From positions 1 to 45,671 of the IMG/VR virus record IMGVR_UViG_3300026518_000017: 45,671 nucleotides of DNA; one strand, 5' to 3'. Shown in pieces: positions 16,180 through 24,325 of this stretch. Position 1 is the first letter of the stretch. Each line of letters opens with the position of its first letter. Position numbers and translations under genes: made by a program. The stretch comes from a virus. Under the pieces are notes generated by a model. It had not been told where the DNA came from. It did not search any database and saw nothing but the letters and a program-made list of their open reading frames with translations.

Positions 16180-16391
16180 AGCGCCCCCTCATGGTGGTAA
16201 AGTAAGTCGAGAGCCTTGTCGGACAAATGGACTTGAATTTTTGATCCGTCCCCAGTCTTGACGAAAAGCTCGTTTTCCTCATTCATCTTTACAACATTAT
16301 CATGCACAGCGGAATTTTTCGCGGCTATATCCATAAGTTTTTGGATCATAGGGTCGTAACTCACAGATATAGAAAACAGGATTCTAGCCAT
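16176..16391 (-). CDS. small protein between tape measure and Dit-like gene
   Basis: 71 residues. The stretch MIQKLMDIAAKNSAVHDNVVKMNEENELFV is helical, then SKIQVHLSDKALDLL. No family recognised. ATGA-type overlap at its end and one-base sharing with the tape measure stop show co-translation, so it is probably a minor tail part or assembly factor. Confidence 0.75.
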   Translation of the reverse strand: MARILFSISVSYDPMIQKLMDIAAKNSAVHDNVVKMNEENELFVKTGDGSKIQVHLSDKALDLLYHHEGAL

Positions 16392-17602
16392 TAAAAGCGC
16401 CCCCCGTTACCTTGGTCAGCCGCCGCCGCTTTCAACATTCTCGATTGCTGCTCGATAAGCACGTCGGACAGACCGTTGAGGTCTTGACTGCTCTGAATGT
16501 TCCACACATTTGTAAAGTTTATATTGCTGTTTTTTTGCATTCTCGCGAAATCGCTCTCAGCTCCGCCACCGAAAAGGCCGGACATAAAATCAACCTGAGC
16601 CATTTGTATAGCGCTCAGCTTATTAACAAGATTTTGAGGTGCGGCGCGTATTGTCTGCGCCGCTTTATATAGGTTGCTGTTCTCAAGGTCTCTCCATGCC
16701 TTCCCGACCTCATACAGCGCCCACGCAAGGCCGACAAAAAGCGTCTTGACCGGATTGAACCATACAACCAAACCAATCGCCAGAGCCTTGAGCGCAGTTT
16801 TATCTCTCGGCTCAAGGTTGTCCCACAAGTTAGATAGCGCTTTCCATGTGGCCACAAGCTCGTTTTTGAACCCGACCACCATCGGGATTACTTTATCGAG
16901 GTACTCGATCAAATACGGAGCAATCTCGGCGGAAACTGTGTCCTTAAATAAATTCCACTCAACACGTATCCGAGCAAAGGACTCACTGAGTTTTACAAGC
17001 CTGTCAATTTGCTCTTGTTTCAAAAACTTATTTTTCGATAAGGAGTCAAATTCCTTTTTTGACAGCCGGAGCGCCTGAATCATCGACGGATCGAAACCAA
17101 TTTGTGACAGTAGGCCGCCACGTCCAAAAACAGCCGCCACTTTCCCGTTTCTCGTCCACTCGTCGAGGTTTCTGTCAATTTTAACCCTCAGCTCCTCAAG
17201 GACGTCACCAACATCACGACCGCGCACGTCTGTAATTCCGAGCATAGAAAATGCGGCTGGGTTTCCCTTGCCCATTTCAACGTCGGCGATTGCCTGAGCC
17301 ATAGCCTTAAATGATTCGGTCACTTGGTCGGCGGACATTGCGGGGTTTTTCATCACAGCGACACGTTGCCATTTTTGCAAGGTCTCTATTGAGTTTCCTG
17401 TTTCTGTGTTGAAATTGCGCATTGATAGAGCTGCGTCGACCGATCCGGCCACAAATCTATTCACAGCAAAAACGCCAGCCGCAGCAACCGCCGCGAGCTT
17501 TATTACGTTGTTTCTTGCCGTGGTAATTCGGTCATTGAACCCCTTGAGTTTATCCTCGTCAACGTCAAATCCCAGCGCTACAAATAACTCACCGACTTTC
17601 AT
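16391..17602 (-). CDS. tape measure protein (short)
   Basis: 403 residues. N-terminal VGELFVALGFDVDEDKLKGFNDRITTARNNVIKLAAVAAAGVFAVNRF is the usual tape-measure start; hydrophobic segments lie near residues 35-50 and ~265-300 (LAIGLVVWFNPVKTLFVGLAWALYEVG). Its position after the frameshifted chaperone pair is diagnostic. At about 1.5 A per residue it predicts a tail of roughly 60 nm, short for a contractile tail. Confidence 0.88.
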   Translation of the reverse strand: MKVGELFVALGFDVDEDKLKGFNDRITTARNNVIKLAAVAAAGVFAVNRFVAGSVDAALSMRNFNTETGNSIETLQKWQRVAVMKNPAMSADQVTESFKAMAQAIADVEMGKGNPAAFSMLGITDVRGRDVGDVLEELRVKIDRNLDEWTRNGKVAAVFGRGGLLSQIGFDPSMIQALRLSKKEFDSLSKNKFLKQEQIDRLVKLSESFARIRVEWNLFKDTVSAEIAPYLIEYLDKVIPMVVGFKNELVATWKALSNLWDNLEPRDKTALKALAIGLVVWFNPVKTLFVGLAWALYEVGKAWRDLENSNLYKAAQTIRAAPQNLVNKLSAIQMAQVDFMSGLFGGGAESDFARMQKNSNINFTNVWNIQSSQDLNGLSDVLIEQQSRMLKAAAADQGNGGRF

Positions 17603-18218
17603 TATTGCTCCCCTTCTGAGATTAAAGCGTCTTGAGCAAGCTCGTAATCATATTCGAACCTCTCAAAGTGTATCACATTCATAACGATATCAATAGGGGA
17701 GTGCAAAACCCTGTGCGGGTCTCCGCCGAAGTATCCAGACTTTGCCAACCGAGCGGCGTAAAACGCGGCCTCGTCGTCTATTCTGACTTTGGGTTTTCTG
17801 CCTCGCCTATCTTTGACATTTTGTCCAGAAACGGGGACAACTTCGAAAGGAGAGGCTTGAAAAAAGGGGTAAGATTGACCTTAAAGCAAGACAGGACAAT
17901 GTCATAATAATCCTCACGCGCCTCGATATCGTCAAAAGTCTCTTTTGTGATTTTCTCCCCGCCTCTTGTGCATCGTGTCAAGCATTTAAAGGCGCACTCT
18001 TGTACGTCTTTATCACTGTCAACGGTCAAGGCCGTTTTAATCAGTCCGGACAAATCAATATCCTGATCCATAAGCTCGGCGCTCAGGCTTGTCGGGATAT
18101 CAAGGCCGGACGCAATGGCCGCCTTTTGTATAGCATTCTTGAGGTCAAGAACGTCACAAAAGTCAGCGGGGTTAATAACGATTTTCTTTCCTGAGGGAGC
18201 TTTAAATTCCTCGGACAT
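17602..18218 (-). CDS. tail assembly chaperone, -1 frameshift (G-T-like) product
   Basis: Predicted fusion: residues 1-144 of the 17778-18218 gene, then a -1 slip at the C CCA AAG heptamer (17787-17793) into an open frame of 61 codons starting VRIDDEAAFYAARLAKSG and ending GEQ at TAA 17602-17604. The total is about 205 residues. The -1 frame has no stop until it meets the tape measure start (TAATG), reads as real protein and has no start codon with a ribosome site. This is the lambda G/GT arrangement: the longer form bridges tape measure and tube protein. Confidence 0.85.
17778..18218 (-). CDS. tail assembly chaperone, short (G-like) form
   Basis: 146 residues, start ATG 18218. FKAPSGKKIVINPADFCDVLDLKNAIQKAA and a helical C-terminal half are typical of tail chaperones between tube and tape measure in Mu-like myoviruses. 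It ends at TAG 17778, three codons past the slippery heptamer. Most ribosomes should make this form and a minority the extended one. Confidence 0.85.
   Translation of the reverse strand: MSEEFKAPSGKKIVINPADFCDVLDLKNAIQKAAIASGLDIPTSLSAELMDQDIDLSGLIKTALTVDSDKDVQECAFKCLTRCTRGGEKITKETFDDIEAREDYYDIVLSCFKVNLTPFFKPLLSKLSPFLDKMSKIGEAENPKSE
17787..17793 (-). promoter_or_regulatory. programmed -1 ribosomal frameshift site CCCAAAG
   Basis: Read on the minus strand as C CCA AAG: CCA and AAG tRNAs can re-pair to CCC and AAA after a one-base back slip. It fits the X XXY YYZ rule in the correct zero frame, just before the stop of the short chaperone. Confidence 0.85.
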
Positions 18219-18219
18219 G

Positions 18220-18675
18220 TTATCTCATTCCTCTCTTAACTGACGCGAATACCATTGTATAAACGGCTACCGCTTGGTCTGTGTCCCCCTCCACATTTTC
18301 CTTTGCGTCCACACGACGCATTATCATACCGCCTTGTAAGCGATAAGAATCATTTATAACGCTACCAGAACCGTCACCCATGCGCTTTATAAATTCACCG
18401 TCAGCCAGAACAGTCGCGGCGAAATCCTTGTCAGTATCAGCTTGTTTTTGCTGTAAGAACCTGTCGTCCGCCGATCCGCGCAATAAACGGATTGTAATAG
18501 TTGCGTTGTTGCCCTTCTCGTTTTTGGCGAAAATGGTGTTTTGATTTTTACCAGTGCTCGCAGCGACCAAGTCCTCACCATAAGCAATGGTAAGGTTATC
18601 AGCGTCAGCGAAATCGTTAAACGTGCGCCCGAAAATTGTAAAGGTATCGCTACCAGAAACGGAATATGTGTTCAT
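18220..18675 (-). CDS. tail tube protein (DUF3277-like)
   Basis: 151 residues, beta-rich. FTIFGRTFNDFADADNLTIAYGEDLV, ATITIRLLRGSADDRFL and the C-terminal VYTMVFASVKRG fit the small tube protein that follows a DUF3383 sheath. It polymerises into the inner tail tube. Confidence 0.85.
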   Translation of the reverse strand: MNTYSVSGSDTFTIFGRTFNDFADADNLTIAYGEDLVAASTGKNQNTIFAKNEKGNNATITIRLLRGSADDRFLQQKQADTDKDFAATVLADGEFIKRMGDGSGSVINDSYRLQGGMIMRRVDAKENVEGDTDQAVAVYTMVFASVKRGMR

Positions 18676-18689
18676 GCTCTCATTCTCCT

Positions 18690-20159
18690 TTAATCATTAA
18701 CAAGCACAATAACGTCGCTTGAGTGGATTGCACCAGCTCTCTTGACGGCTATCTGCACGAGCGGGGCTTCCCTTGCTTCTCGCTCAGACGCCGCTTGCTG
18801 TGTAATCGGCTCGCTGTAAACGTAATAACCAGCCTCAAGCACAGCCTCGTCGAAAATCTCCGGATCACCGAAACGCTCGCTCGAAGTCCATGACCCTGCG
18901 GCGATAACGCCAGCCTTTACAAATCGCTCAAGGACAGTTGCGTACGCCGTTTTAAGGCCATTCATACCCTGCTCTGTCTGAGGTACTTTTGTGTTTGTCT
19001 GGCGGAGGAAATTAAAACCCCCAGCCTCAAGCGCGAATTTCAGCGCGAGGTCATTGTAGACATTGTCAAAGAAGTCGTTACCACCATTCGAAACAACCGA
19101 AACGACACCCTCGAAAGACACATACAAATCAGCTCCGGCGGTTTTCGCCTGTTCAAATAATGTTTGTGTGATCCCGTTGTCCTGCGTAATCGTTGCCAAC
19201 TGTTTCAAATTCATCGTCTGGCTTGTCAACGATCCTTGGAAATTCACAGAGAAAGCTCGACCAGCATAGGCCGCCTTGAATAGATTTGCTTTCGCTGGTG
19301 ACTCTGTGTAAAGCAAACAGCGGGTTTTCGTATTCGCAGCATTCTGCACCGTCGTGATAACCCCAGCAATATCAGCCGTACTGACAAAGTGGTGTAGGAA
19401 AATTTTATCCATAGCTTGAACGGCGTTTGACGTGGTCACAAGGACGTCGTCCTCAATTTCAAGTGTGGTGATAAACGGAACAAAGCCAACCGAACCGCCA
19501 ACGCGAGCAATAGCGTCGACGAGCGTTTCTCCGGAGCTATCCGCTCCGCTTGTGGCTGTGCCGCCCGCAGCATTAAAGTATCCAGCGCCCTCCATAGCAG
19601 TACCAGTCCCAGCGGGTACGGCGGCGATTGTGACGTCGCTGTCATCCCCAACCTTTTTGGAGGTGATTTTAATACCGTTTGCAGTGGCCGTCACAATGCC
19701 ATTCGACAACCGAGCATCAAGCAAGGCCGCCACGTCATCCCAGTCAGTTGCAGCCGTGAAATTCAGTGACGTAAGGTCGTAATTTACCGAGTCGATTGTG
19801 ACACGTAAATCCCCGTCAGTAACGAGAATGATATCCGCGAGATTTGCGTCAATATCTGCGGTCGTAAAGTCGCCCTGTGTAGCGCTTACCGCACCCTCAA
19901 GAGGGGCAATAACGAGGCGACCATCACCAGTGCGCAAATTCGGAGACTGTGCGAAAATGGCGTTTGCCATTTGATACGTTACCGAGCTTGTACCGTAAAC
20001 CTCAGCAACCTGAGAGGGGCTGATAAATATGTCGTAAGAGTTGAGGCTGTCAGGGGTCTCATGCGTGAAAAGCATAAGGCTGTTTACGTTCTTCTCTGTC
20101 AAACCTGACGGCGTATTCGTAATGCTGACATTGATAATATTAGAGACAGGCAATTCCAT
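18690..20159 (-). CDS. contractile tail sheath protein (DUF3383-like)
   Basis: 489 residues. PVSNIINVSITNTPSGLTEKNVNSLMLFTHE at the N-terminus, SPSQVAEVYGTSSVTYQMANAIFAQSPN (~47-75), and a C-terminal ASEREAREAPLVQIAVKRAGAIHSSDV fit the DUF3383 sheath family. Its presence makes the phage a myovirus. Gene order sheath-tube-chaperone-tape measure is standard. Confidence 0.93.
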   Translation of the reverse strand: MELPVSNIINVSITNTPSGLTEKNVNSLMLFTHETPDSLNSYDIFISPSQVAEVYGTSSVTYQMANAIFAQSPNLRTGDGRLVIAPLEGAVSATQGDFTTADIDANLADIILVTDGDLRVTIDSVNYDLTSLNFTAATDWDDVAALLDARLSNGIVTATANGIKITSKKVGDDSDVTIAAVPAGTGTAMEGAGYFNAAGGTATSGADSSGETLVDAIARVGGSVGFVPFITTLEIEDDVLVTTSNAVQAMDKIFLHHFVSTADIAGVITTVQNAANTKTRCLLYTESPAKANLFKAAYAGRAFSVNFQGSLTSQTMNLKQLATITQDNGITQTLFEQAKTAGADLYVSFEGVVSVVSNGGNDFFDNVYNDLALKFALEAGGFNFLRQTNTKVPQTEQGMNGLKTAYATVLERFVKAGVIAAGSWTSSERFGDPEIFDEAVLEAGYYVYSEPITQQAASEREAREAPLVQIAVKRAGAIHSSDVIVLVND

Positions 20160-20161
20160 TT

Positions 20162-20758
20162 TTATAGCTCCGTATTTTCGTCAATAGTAAATTCGAAAAG
20201 ACCCTCAGCGCCGCCGATTGTGTCCTCGTCGTCCACTCTCGTCCCGAATGAGTCGTAATATTCCGACGAGTCCGCAGAGAGCAACGTATCTTTTTTATAA
20301 CACACAAGAGTCGCAAATGATAGTGTGTACCTATTCAACTGTGACCCACCCTCGGCGGCTGAGGTGTCCAGAAAACTGTTAGGGATTTTTAAAATCTTAA
20401 AATCATGCTGGTTTTGCTTTTGCTGTGAATAAATAGACCCCAGCGCAGCAATAACCTCCCAGCGTCGTGACATGGCGTCATTGTTTGCGTCCACACCCTC
20501 AACGGCGCTCATTATGTCTACAACGACATTCTGCCTCACAGTCACAGCCGAGCGCTCATATACATCACCAGAATCCTCGTGTATATGGCTTGTCGATGAT
20601 ATCACAATCCCCTCGGTCGGCCTGACCGTCACTTGTAAATTCGCCGTCGTGTCGATATTGTGGTTTTTGTTCTCGATAAATACGAGCTGGCTATCAAGAT
20701 TCATGTGAGTCTTGATAATATCAACGATAATCTGAGCGATTTTTAGTCCGTTATCCAT
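20162..20758 (-). CDS. probable tail terminator/neck protein
   Basis: 198 residues. N-terminal GLKIAQIIVDIIKTHM and the central TVRPTEGIVISSTSHIHEDSGDVYERSAVTVRQNVVVDIM suggest an alpha/beta minor tail-terminator fold. Position immediately before the sheath supports this. No precise family is claimed. Confidence 0.7.
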   Translation of the reverse strand: MDNGLKIAQIIVDIIKTHMNLDSQLVFIENKNHNIDTTANLQVTVRPTEGIVISSTSHIHEDSGDVYERSAVTVRQNVVVDIMSAVEGVDANNDAMSRRWEVIAALGSIYSQQKQNQHDFKILKIPNSFLDTSAAEGGSQLNRYTLSFATLVCYKKDTLLSADSSEYYDSFGTRVDDEDTIGGAEGLFEFTIDENTEL

Positions 20759-21126
20759 TATCTCGCATAATCCTCAATCGCATGATATTCAATATAGCCG
20801 TTTAAGGTGTAGTTTCTTTTTGCCATAACCTTGAGCTTGAGGCCATTATACACTATTCGGTCGTCCGGTATAAGCTCGACCGGAGCGTTTATGTCAATGT
20901 GTATTTGCCACCATGACCATGATCGTTGACCCTCATCCTTGAGCTTGATTTGCTGAGGGCTGAGAGGTTGAACAGTGCCGCTATATTCGTGCTCTGTCTC
21001 GGTCGGCGTCGACACCCCGTCCGTGATTGTCCGGCTTAGCTTCACGAGAGTTATGTCATGTTTCCAGCCCTCAAGCGTTCCGGAGACGTCTGGCATACCA
21101 CTAATTTGATTTACTTTTACAGTCAT
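20758..21126 (-). CDS. probable head-tail joining protein
   Basis: 122 residues, largely beta: TLVKLSRTITDGVSTPTETEHEYSGTVQPLSPQQIKLKDEGQRSWSWWQIH resembles minor head-closure proteins seen between the gpG-like and terminator genes. Start shares a base with 20162-20758, and its 5' end overlaps the gene before it by 4 bp. Confidence 0.7.
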   Translation of the reverse strand: MTVKVNQISGMPDVSGTLEGWKHDITLVKLSRTITDGVSTPTETEHEYSGTVQPLSPQQIKLKDEGQRSWSWWQIHIDINAPVELIPDDRIVYNGLKLKVMAKRNYTLNGYIEYHAIEDYAR

Positions 21127-21617
21127 TTGACCTCCGAAGCGTTTACAACGTCGCTTGTGATAGAGCGGCGGAGCTGAGCGGAATCGATCAATATTGCTGA
21201 CGATCCTTTACGCTCTGCGGTTGATTGTGCAAGCTCAGGCCAGTGACCAAATCCGCCAGACGCGAAAGCATCTTGCACGATATTCTCGGCCTTGATACCC
21301 ATAAGCTCATGTACCTTTTTATATTCGCCTTTTTCAAAGAAATGTCCAGAAAATCCGCTCTTAATGCCCTTAAGAAATTCCTTTGACTTGAACTCAAGCG
21401 GAAACCTTAAGAAGTCGCGAGCGGGTATGTTTCTCGATACGCTACCGAATAAATGGACAAGACCTATTTCAGCGTTTCCGAGCGCATCATCCCCAGAGCG
21501 AGCACCGTCCTGACCCAAAATCCCGACGCGGGTTACATACTTCCCGCCCATTTCCTTGACGATCTCATTGAGGCCGTCGAGGTTAAAGTCTATTTTTGTG
21601 CGATTCTTTGAGGTCAT
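21123..21617 (-). CDS. virion morphogenesis/tail completion protein (HK97 gp10/Mu G-like)
   Basis: 164 residues. YVTRVGILGQDGARSGDD... LGNAEIGLVHLFGSVSRNIPARDFLRFPLE is the recognisable pattern (small beta hairpin, then NIPARDFLR), with the C-terminal PELAQSTAERKGSSAILIDSAQLRRSITSDV. Acts at the head-tail interface. It overlaps both neighbours by 4 bp. Confidence 0.85.
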   Translation of the reverse strand: MTSKNRTKIDFNLDGLNEIVKEMGGKYVTRVGILGQDGARSGDDALGNAEIGLVHLFGSVSRNIPARDFLRFPLEFKSKEFLKGIKSGFSGHFFEKGEYKKVHELMGIKAENIVQDAFASGGFGHWPELAQSTAERKGSSAILIDSAQLRRSITSDVVNASEVK

Positions 21618-22258
21618 GCCTGTGTCGCTCCGGCAACTGCCACGACATTCCCGACCATGCGAGGGAGTACCATAGACAGGTATTTGTTGCCGTAAGCGGT
21701 TTGGCTGTAAAATTGGACAATAGGGTCGCTCTTAAACGCGTCCGGTATGGCGTAGCTTTCAGACACAGAGCCAGCGGTCTTTGACGACACAATAAAATTC
21801 GGCTTACTGTTTAGGCCGCCTTTTGCAGCCCTGAGGTCATTCACAAGGTAATGGGCTGTCAGGTAATTGTAAGCGAGAGTTATATGAGAATCCTGAGAAA
21901 ACAGCGATTGATTGAGCTGCATTTCCGCCTCAGCTTGTGCTCTCGTGATATCGGCGTCAAGCACATAGTTGAGCGTGCTGTCCTCATTCGTAACAGTCCA
22001 TACAGCCGTATTCGTCGGGAGAATGCCTGTAATGCTATTGGCCGAGGCCACGGTGTCAAAATCACCACTATCAAAATCACCAGAGTCGAAATCAGACGTT
22101 GAGGGGATTGTCGTGACCTTATAAAAATTTCCGGTGTCTGAATAATAAACTATGTCGCCAAGGAAATACGTCTTTGTGTTGTCGTATTCCGGCAAATATG
22201 CGAAATCCCGATAAAACAAGTCTTTAAAATCATCGGCTGATATCGTTGACAAGTCCAT
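21614..22258 (-). CDS. head-tail connector (DUF4054-like) with Asp-Phe repeat insertion
   Basis: 214 residues. N-terminal SADDFKDLFYRDFAYLPEYDN and C-terminal FYSQTAYGNKYLSMVLPRMVGNVVAV match DUF4054-type adaptor proteins. Residues ~20-95 form an insertion containing DFDSGDFDSGDFD, encoded by near-identical 15-bp tandem units (about 22066-22102). Such short units can change in number by slippage. Confidence 0.85.
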   Translation of the reverse strand: MDLSTISADDFKDLFYRDFAYLPEYDNTKTYFLGDIVYYSDTGNFYKVTTIPSTSDFDSGDFDSGDFDTVASANSITGILPTNTAVWTVTNEDSTLNYVLDADITRAQAEAEMQLNQSLFSQDSHITLAYNYLTAHYLVNDLRAAKGGLNSKPNFIVSSKTAGSVSESYAIPDAFKSDPIVQFYSQTAYGNKYLSMVLPRMVGNVVAVAGATQA

Positions 22259-22300
22259 CGGGATTCCTCTCTCATTTCCTTAACCACAAGGAATCTTTAT

Positions 22301-22726
22301 TTATTTGGTTTTTTTGGCGTCTGCTTTGCCCTCCGCATCAGCGTCGGCGTCCGGCTTTGTCGCCTCGTCGAGAGCCTCTTTAAGCTCAGCGACTTCTTTC
22401 GATAGAGCCTCTTTTTCTGACTCAAGCTCTTTAACCTGCTCAGTCAGCGCCTCGTTAGCTTTTTGAAGCTCCTCAGCGCCTTCGTCAGAAATCTCACTGA
22501 TTTTTTTTTCCAGCTCTGCGATTTGAGCCTTTAGGTCTTTCTTTTCATCATCAAGACCGTCAACTTGCTCTTTCACGTCAGAAATCTCACCAGCGAACAG
22601 CTTTTGAAGTTTTTCAGCCTCCTCAACGGGGACTTTCATAGACTTCTTAGGCTCTAATTCACCAGCGGAACACGCAATAACGCGAGCGCCGTGGTTGTGG
22701 ATTACTGTGGTTTTCTCTTTTGACAT
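22301..22726 (-). CDS. coiled-coil protein downstream of capsid
   Basis: 141 residues: an N-terminal ~45-residue globular part (VIHNHGARVIACSAGELEPKKSMKVPVEEAEKL), a long predicted coiled coil (~50-120, regularly spaced Leu/Ile with Glu/Lys), and an Ala/Asp/Lys-rich tail. The N-terminal part resembles small head proteins found after the major capsid. Possibly a head-associated fibre. Confidence 0.75.
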   Translation of the reverse strand: MSKEKTTVIHNHGARVIACSAGELEPKKSMKVPVEEAEKLQKLFAGEISDVKEQVDGLDDEKKDLKAQIAELEKKISEISDEGAEELQKANEALTEQVKELESEKEALSKEVAELKEALDEATKPDADADAEGKADAKKTK

Positions 22727-22762
22727 ATCAAAAGTTTCCTTTCTTTCTTTCAGGCGTTAAGA

Positions 22763-23803
22763 CTATGCAGCCCAGTCGAAATATAGCATTTCTTTAGGGC
22801 GGTAGGCTTTAACACCAGTGAATTGACCGTAAGCGCCATTTTGGAACTGTACGCCATTAAGCGTGTTCTGCAATGTGCTTGTGTAATCTACAGGAATATC
22901 CATTCTCACGCTATCCTCATCGTGATTCATAAGGACATAGCGGTTTTTGTTTAGACCTGTAATGTCGGCGTTATTCGCTTGGTCGGCATACGCAAGAGGG
23001 AGAATTTCAAACTTGTCGTTTTGCGTAATCAAGCGGAAAGCCTCAAGCAAGCGCTGTAATTTCGACTTAAGACCGAAATTCTCGTCCACAGATACCGCAA
23101 GGCCGTTATAGTCAAGCTCTGGGATGATAAAGCGCGACGGCATTGCTGTAAATGCGCAGTTTGTACGGTAAGCACCAACCACACCCGCGACAAATGTTTC
23201 AAACTCTGTGTCCGTCATTGAGCTAATTGTCTTTGTAATCAGCGTCGTGTTTGACGTCACGTCGGTTTGAGTCAAAAGGCCGTTTACATCGGCGCGAGCA
23301 TTCATGCCAAAGAAAGCGATTTTCTGGATACCTAAGTCCCAGTTTTTCTTTCTTGAGCGCTCTTTTGAGCTTACCAAGTCCCAGTTTCCTGCTTGAGAGG
23401 CATGTTTCAGGTCAAAGATTGACCATGTGATAGCCTTCGCCCAGTTGATTACTGGTACTTTGATAGGATCAACCGCAGCGTCTACCTCAGAAAGTCGGGA
23501 ATTGTCCGCCGCTGTGTTCATGATACCAGTTTCGAAGTCGTCACCAGTTGAGAACTCGCGATACTTCAAAAGCTCAACTGACCAAGCACCCTCGCCGACA
23601 ACGACGGGCATGTACTTAGCAGGGGCAACCTGAAAGAACTTTTGTTCCGTGATCGACTTAATGATCGTTGTCAGTGTAGTGACGTCAACCTCAATCCCGA
23701 AATTAGAGTTACGGATTTGCTGAGCTACATAATCAGAGTTATGCTGCTCCGCTTCATTCAAAAGGATAGGGTCTCCTTTAGAATTTAAAACTTGGTGTCT
23801 CAT
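22763..23803 (-). CDS. major capsid protein (DUF2184-like)
   Basis: 346 residues. RNSNFGIEVDVTTLTTIIKSITEQKFFQVAPAKYMPVVVGEGAWSVELLKYREFSTGDDFETG and the C-terminal DIPVDYTSTLQNTLNGVQFQNGAYGQFTGVKAYRPKEMLYFD are the DUF2184 (HK97-fold) capsid pattern. It follows the protease and decoration genes, with a strong upstream AAAGGAAA ribosome site. Confidence 0.92.
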   Translation of the reverse strand: MRHQVLNSKGDPILLNEAEQHNSDYVAQQIRNSNFGIEVDVTTLTTIIKSITEQKFFQVAPAKYMPVVVGEGAWSVELLKYREFSTGDDFETGIMNTAADNSRLSEVDAAVDPIKVPVINWAKAITWSIFDLKHASQAGNWDLVSSKERSRKKNWDLGIQKIAFFGMNARADVNGLLTQTDVTSNTTLITKTISSMTDTEFETFVAGVVGAYRTNCAFTAMPSRFIIPELDYNGLAVSVDENFGLKSKLQRLLEAFRLITQNDKFEILPLAYADQANNADITGLNKNRYVLMNHDEDSVRMDIPVDYTSTLQNTLNGVQFQNGAYGQFTGVKAYRPKEMLYFDWAA

Positions 23804-23833
23804 ATCTTTCTTTCCTTTTCCTTATATGAATGA

Positions 23834-24295
23834 TTAACGAGCGAAAGCGTAAGGCGTTTCGATATACACTCGGATCAAATCACCATCGGCGGCGGCCTTA
23901 TCCAAAGCCCAACCGACTTTGGGGTTTGTCCCTGCCTCTGTGATGACCTTCTCCTCAGATACGTCGTACTCAACCTCTGCGCCGCGAGCAATGGCCGCGC
24001 CAGCGGTCATATACATAATCGTGCCTTTTATGGCAATCTCAAGAGCCTCACCAGCCTCATAAGAGCCTTTTTTGAAGTTGTGGACAACAAAACCGAGAAC
24101 CTCGTCAGCATCGGCGGTCGTCTTTGTGACTTGAGGCATCTTGCCCGCGACGTCGGCCATCTTGACAGCCGTACCCGCTGGGAGTGTTGCTGTACCCGCA
24201 GCCGCCAGCACTGACATGACGTTGCTTGCACCGCCTTGTAGGTCGATATCACCAACCTCGGCATTTTGTGAGAACTGGTTAGGATTCTGTCCCAT
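23834..24295 (-). CDS. capsid decoration/cement protein
   Basis: 153 residues, Gly/Ala-rich beta barrel pattern: GTATLPAGTAVKMADVAGKMPQVTKTTADADEVLGFVVHNFKKGSYEAGEALEIAIKGTIMYMTAGAAIARG. Typical of head-decoration proteins between protease and capsid. Confidence 0.85.
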   Translation of the reverse strand: MGQNPNQFSQNAEVGDIDLQGGASNVMSVLAAAGTATLPAGTAVKMADVAGKMPQVTKTTADADEVLGFVVHNFKKGSYEAGEALEIAIKGTIMYMTAGAAIARGAEVEYDVSEEKVITEAGTNPKVGWALDKAAADGDLIRVYIETPYAFAR

Positions 24296-24325
24296 GATTT
24301 AAATCTCCTTTTTCGACCTTCCTAA

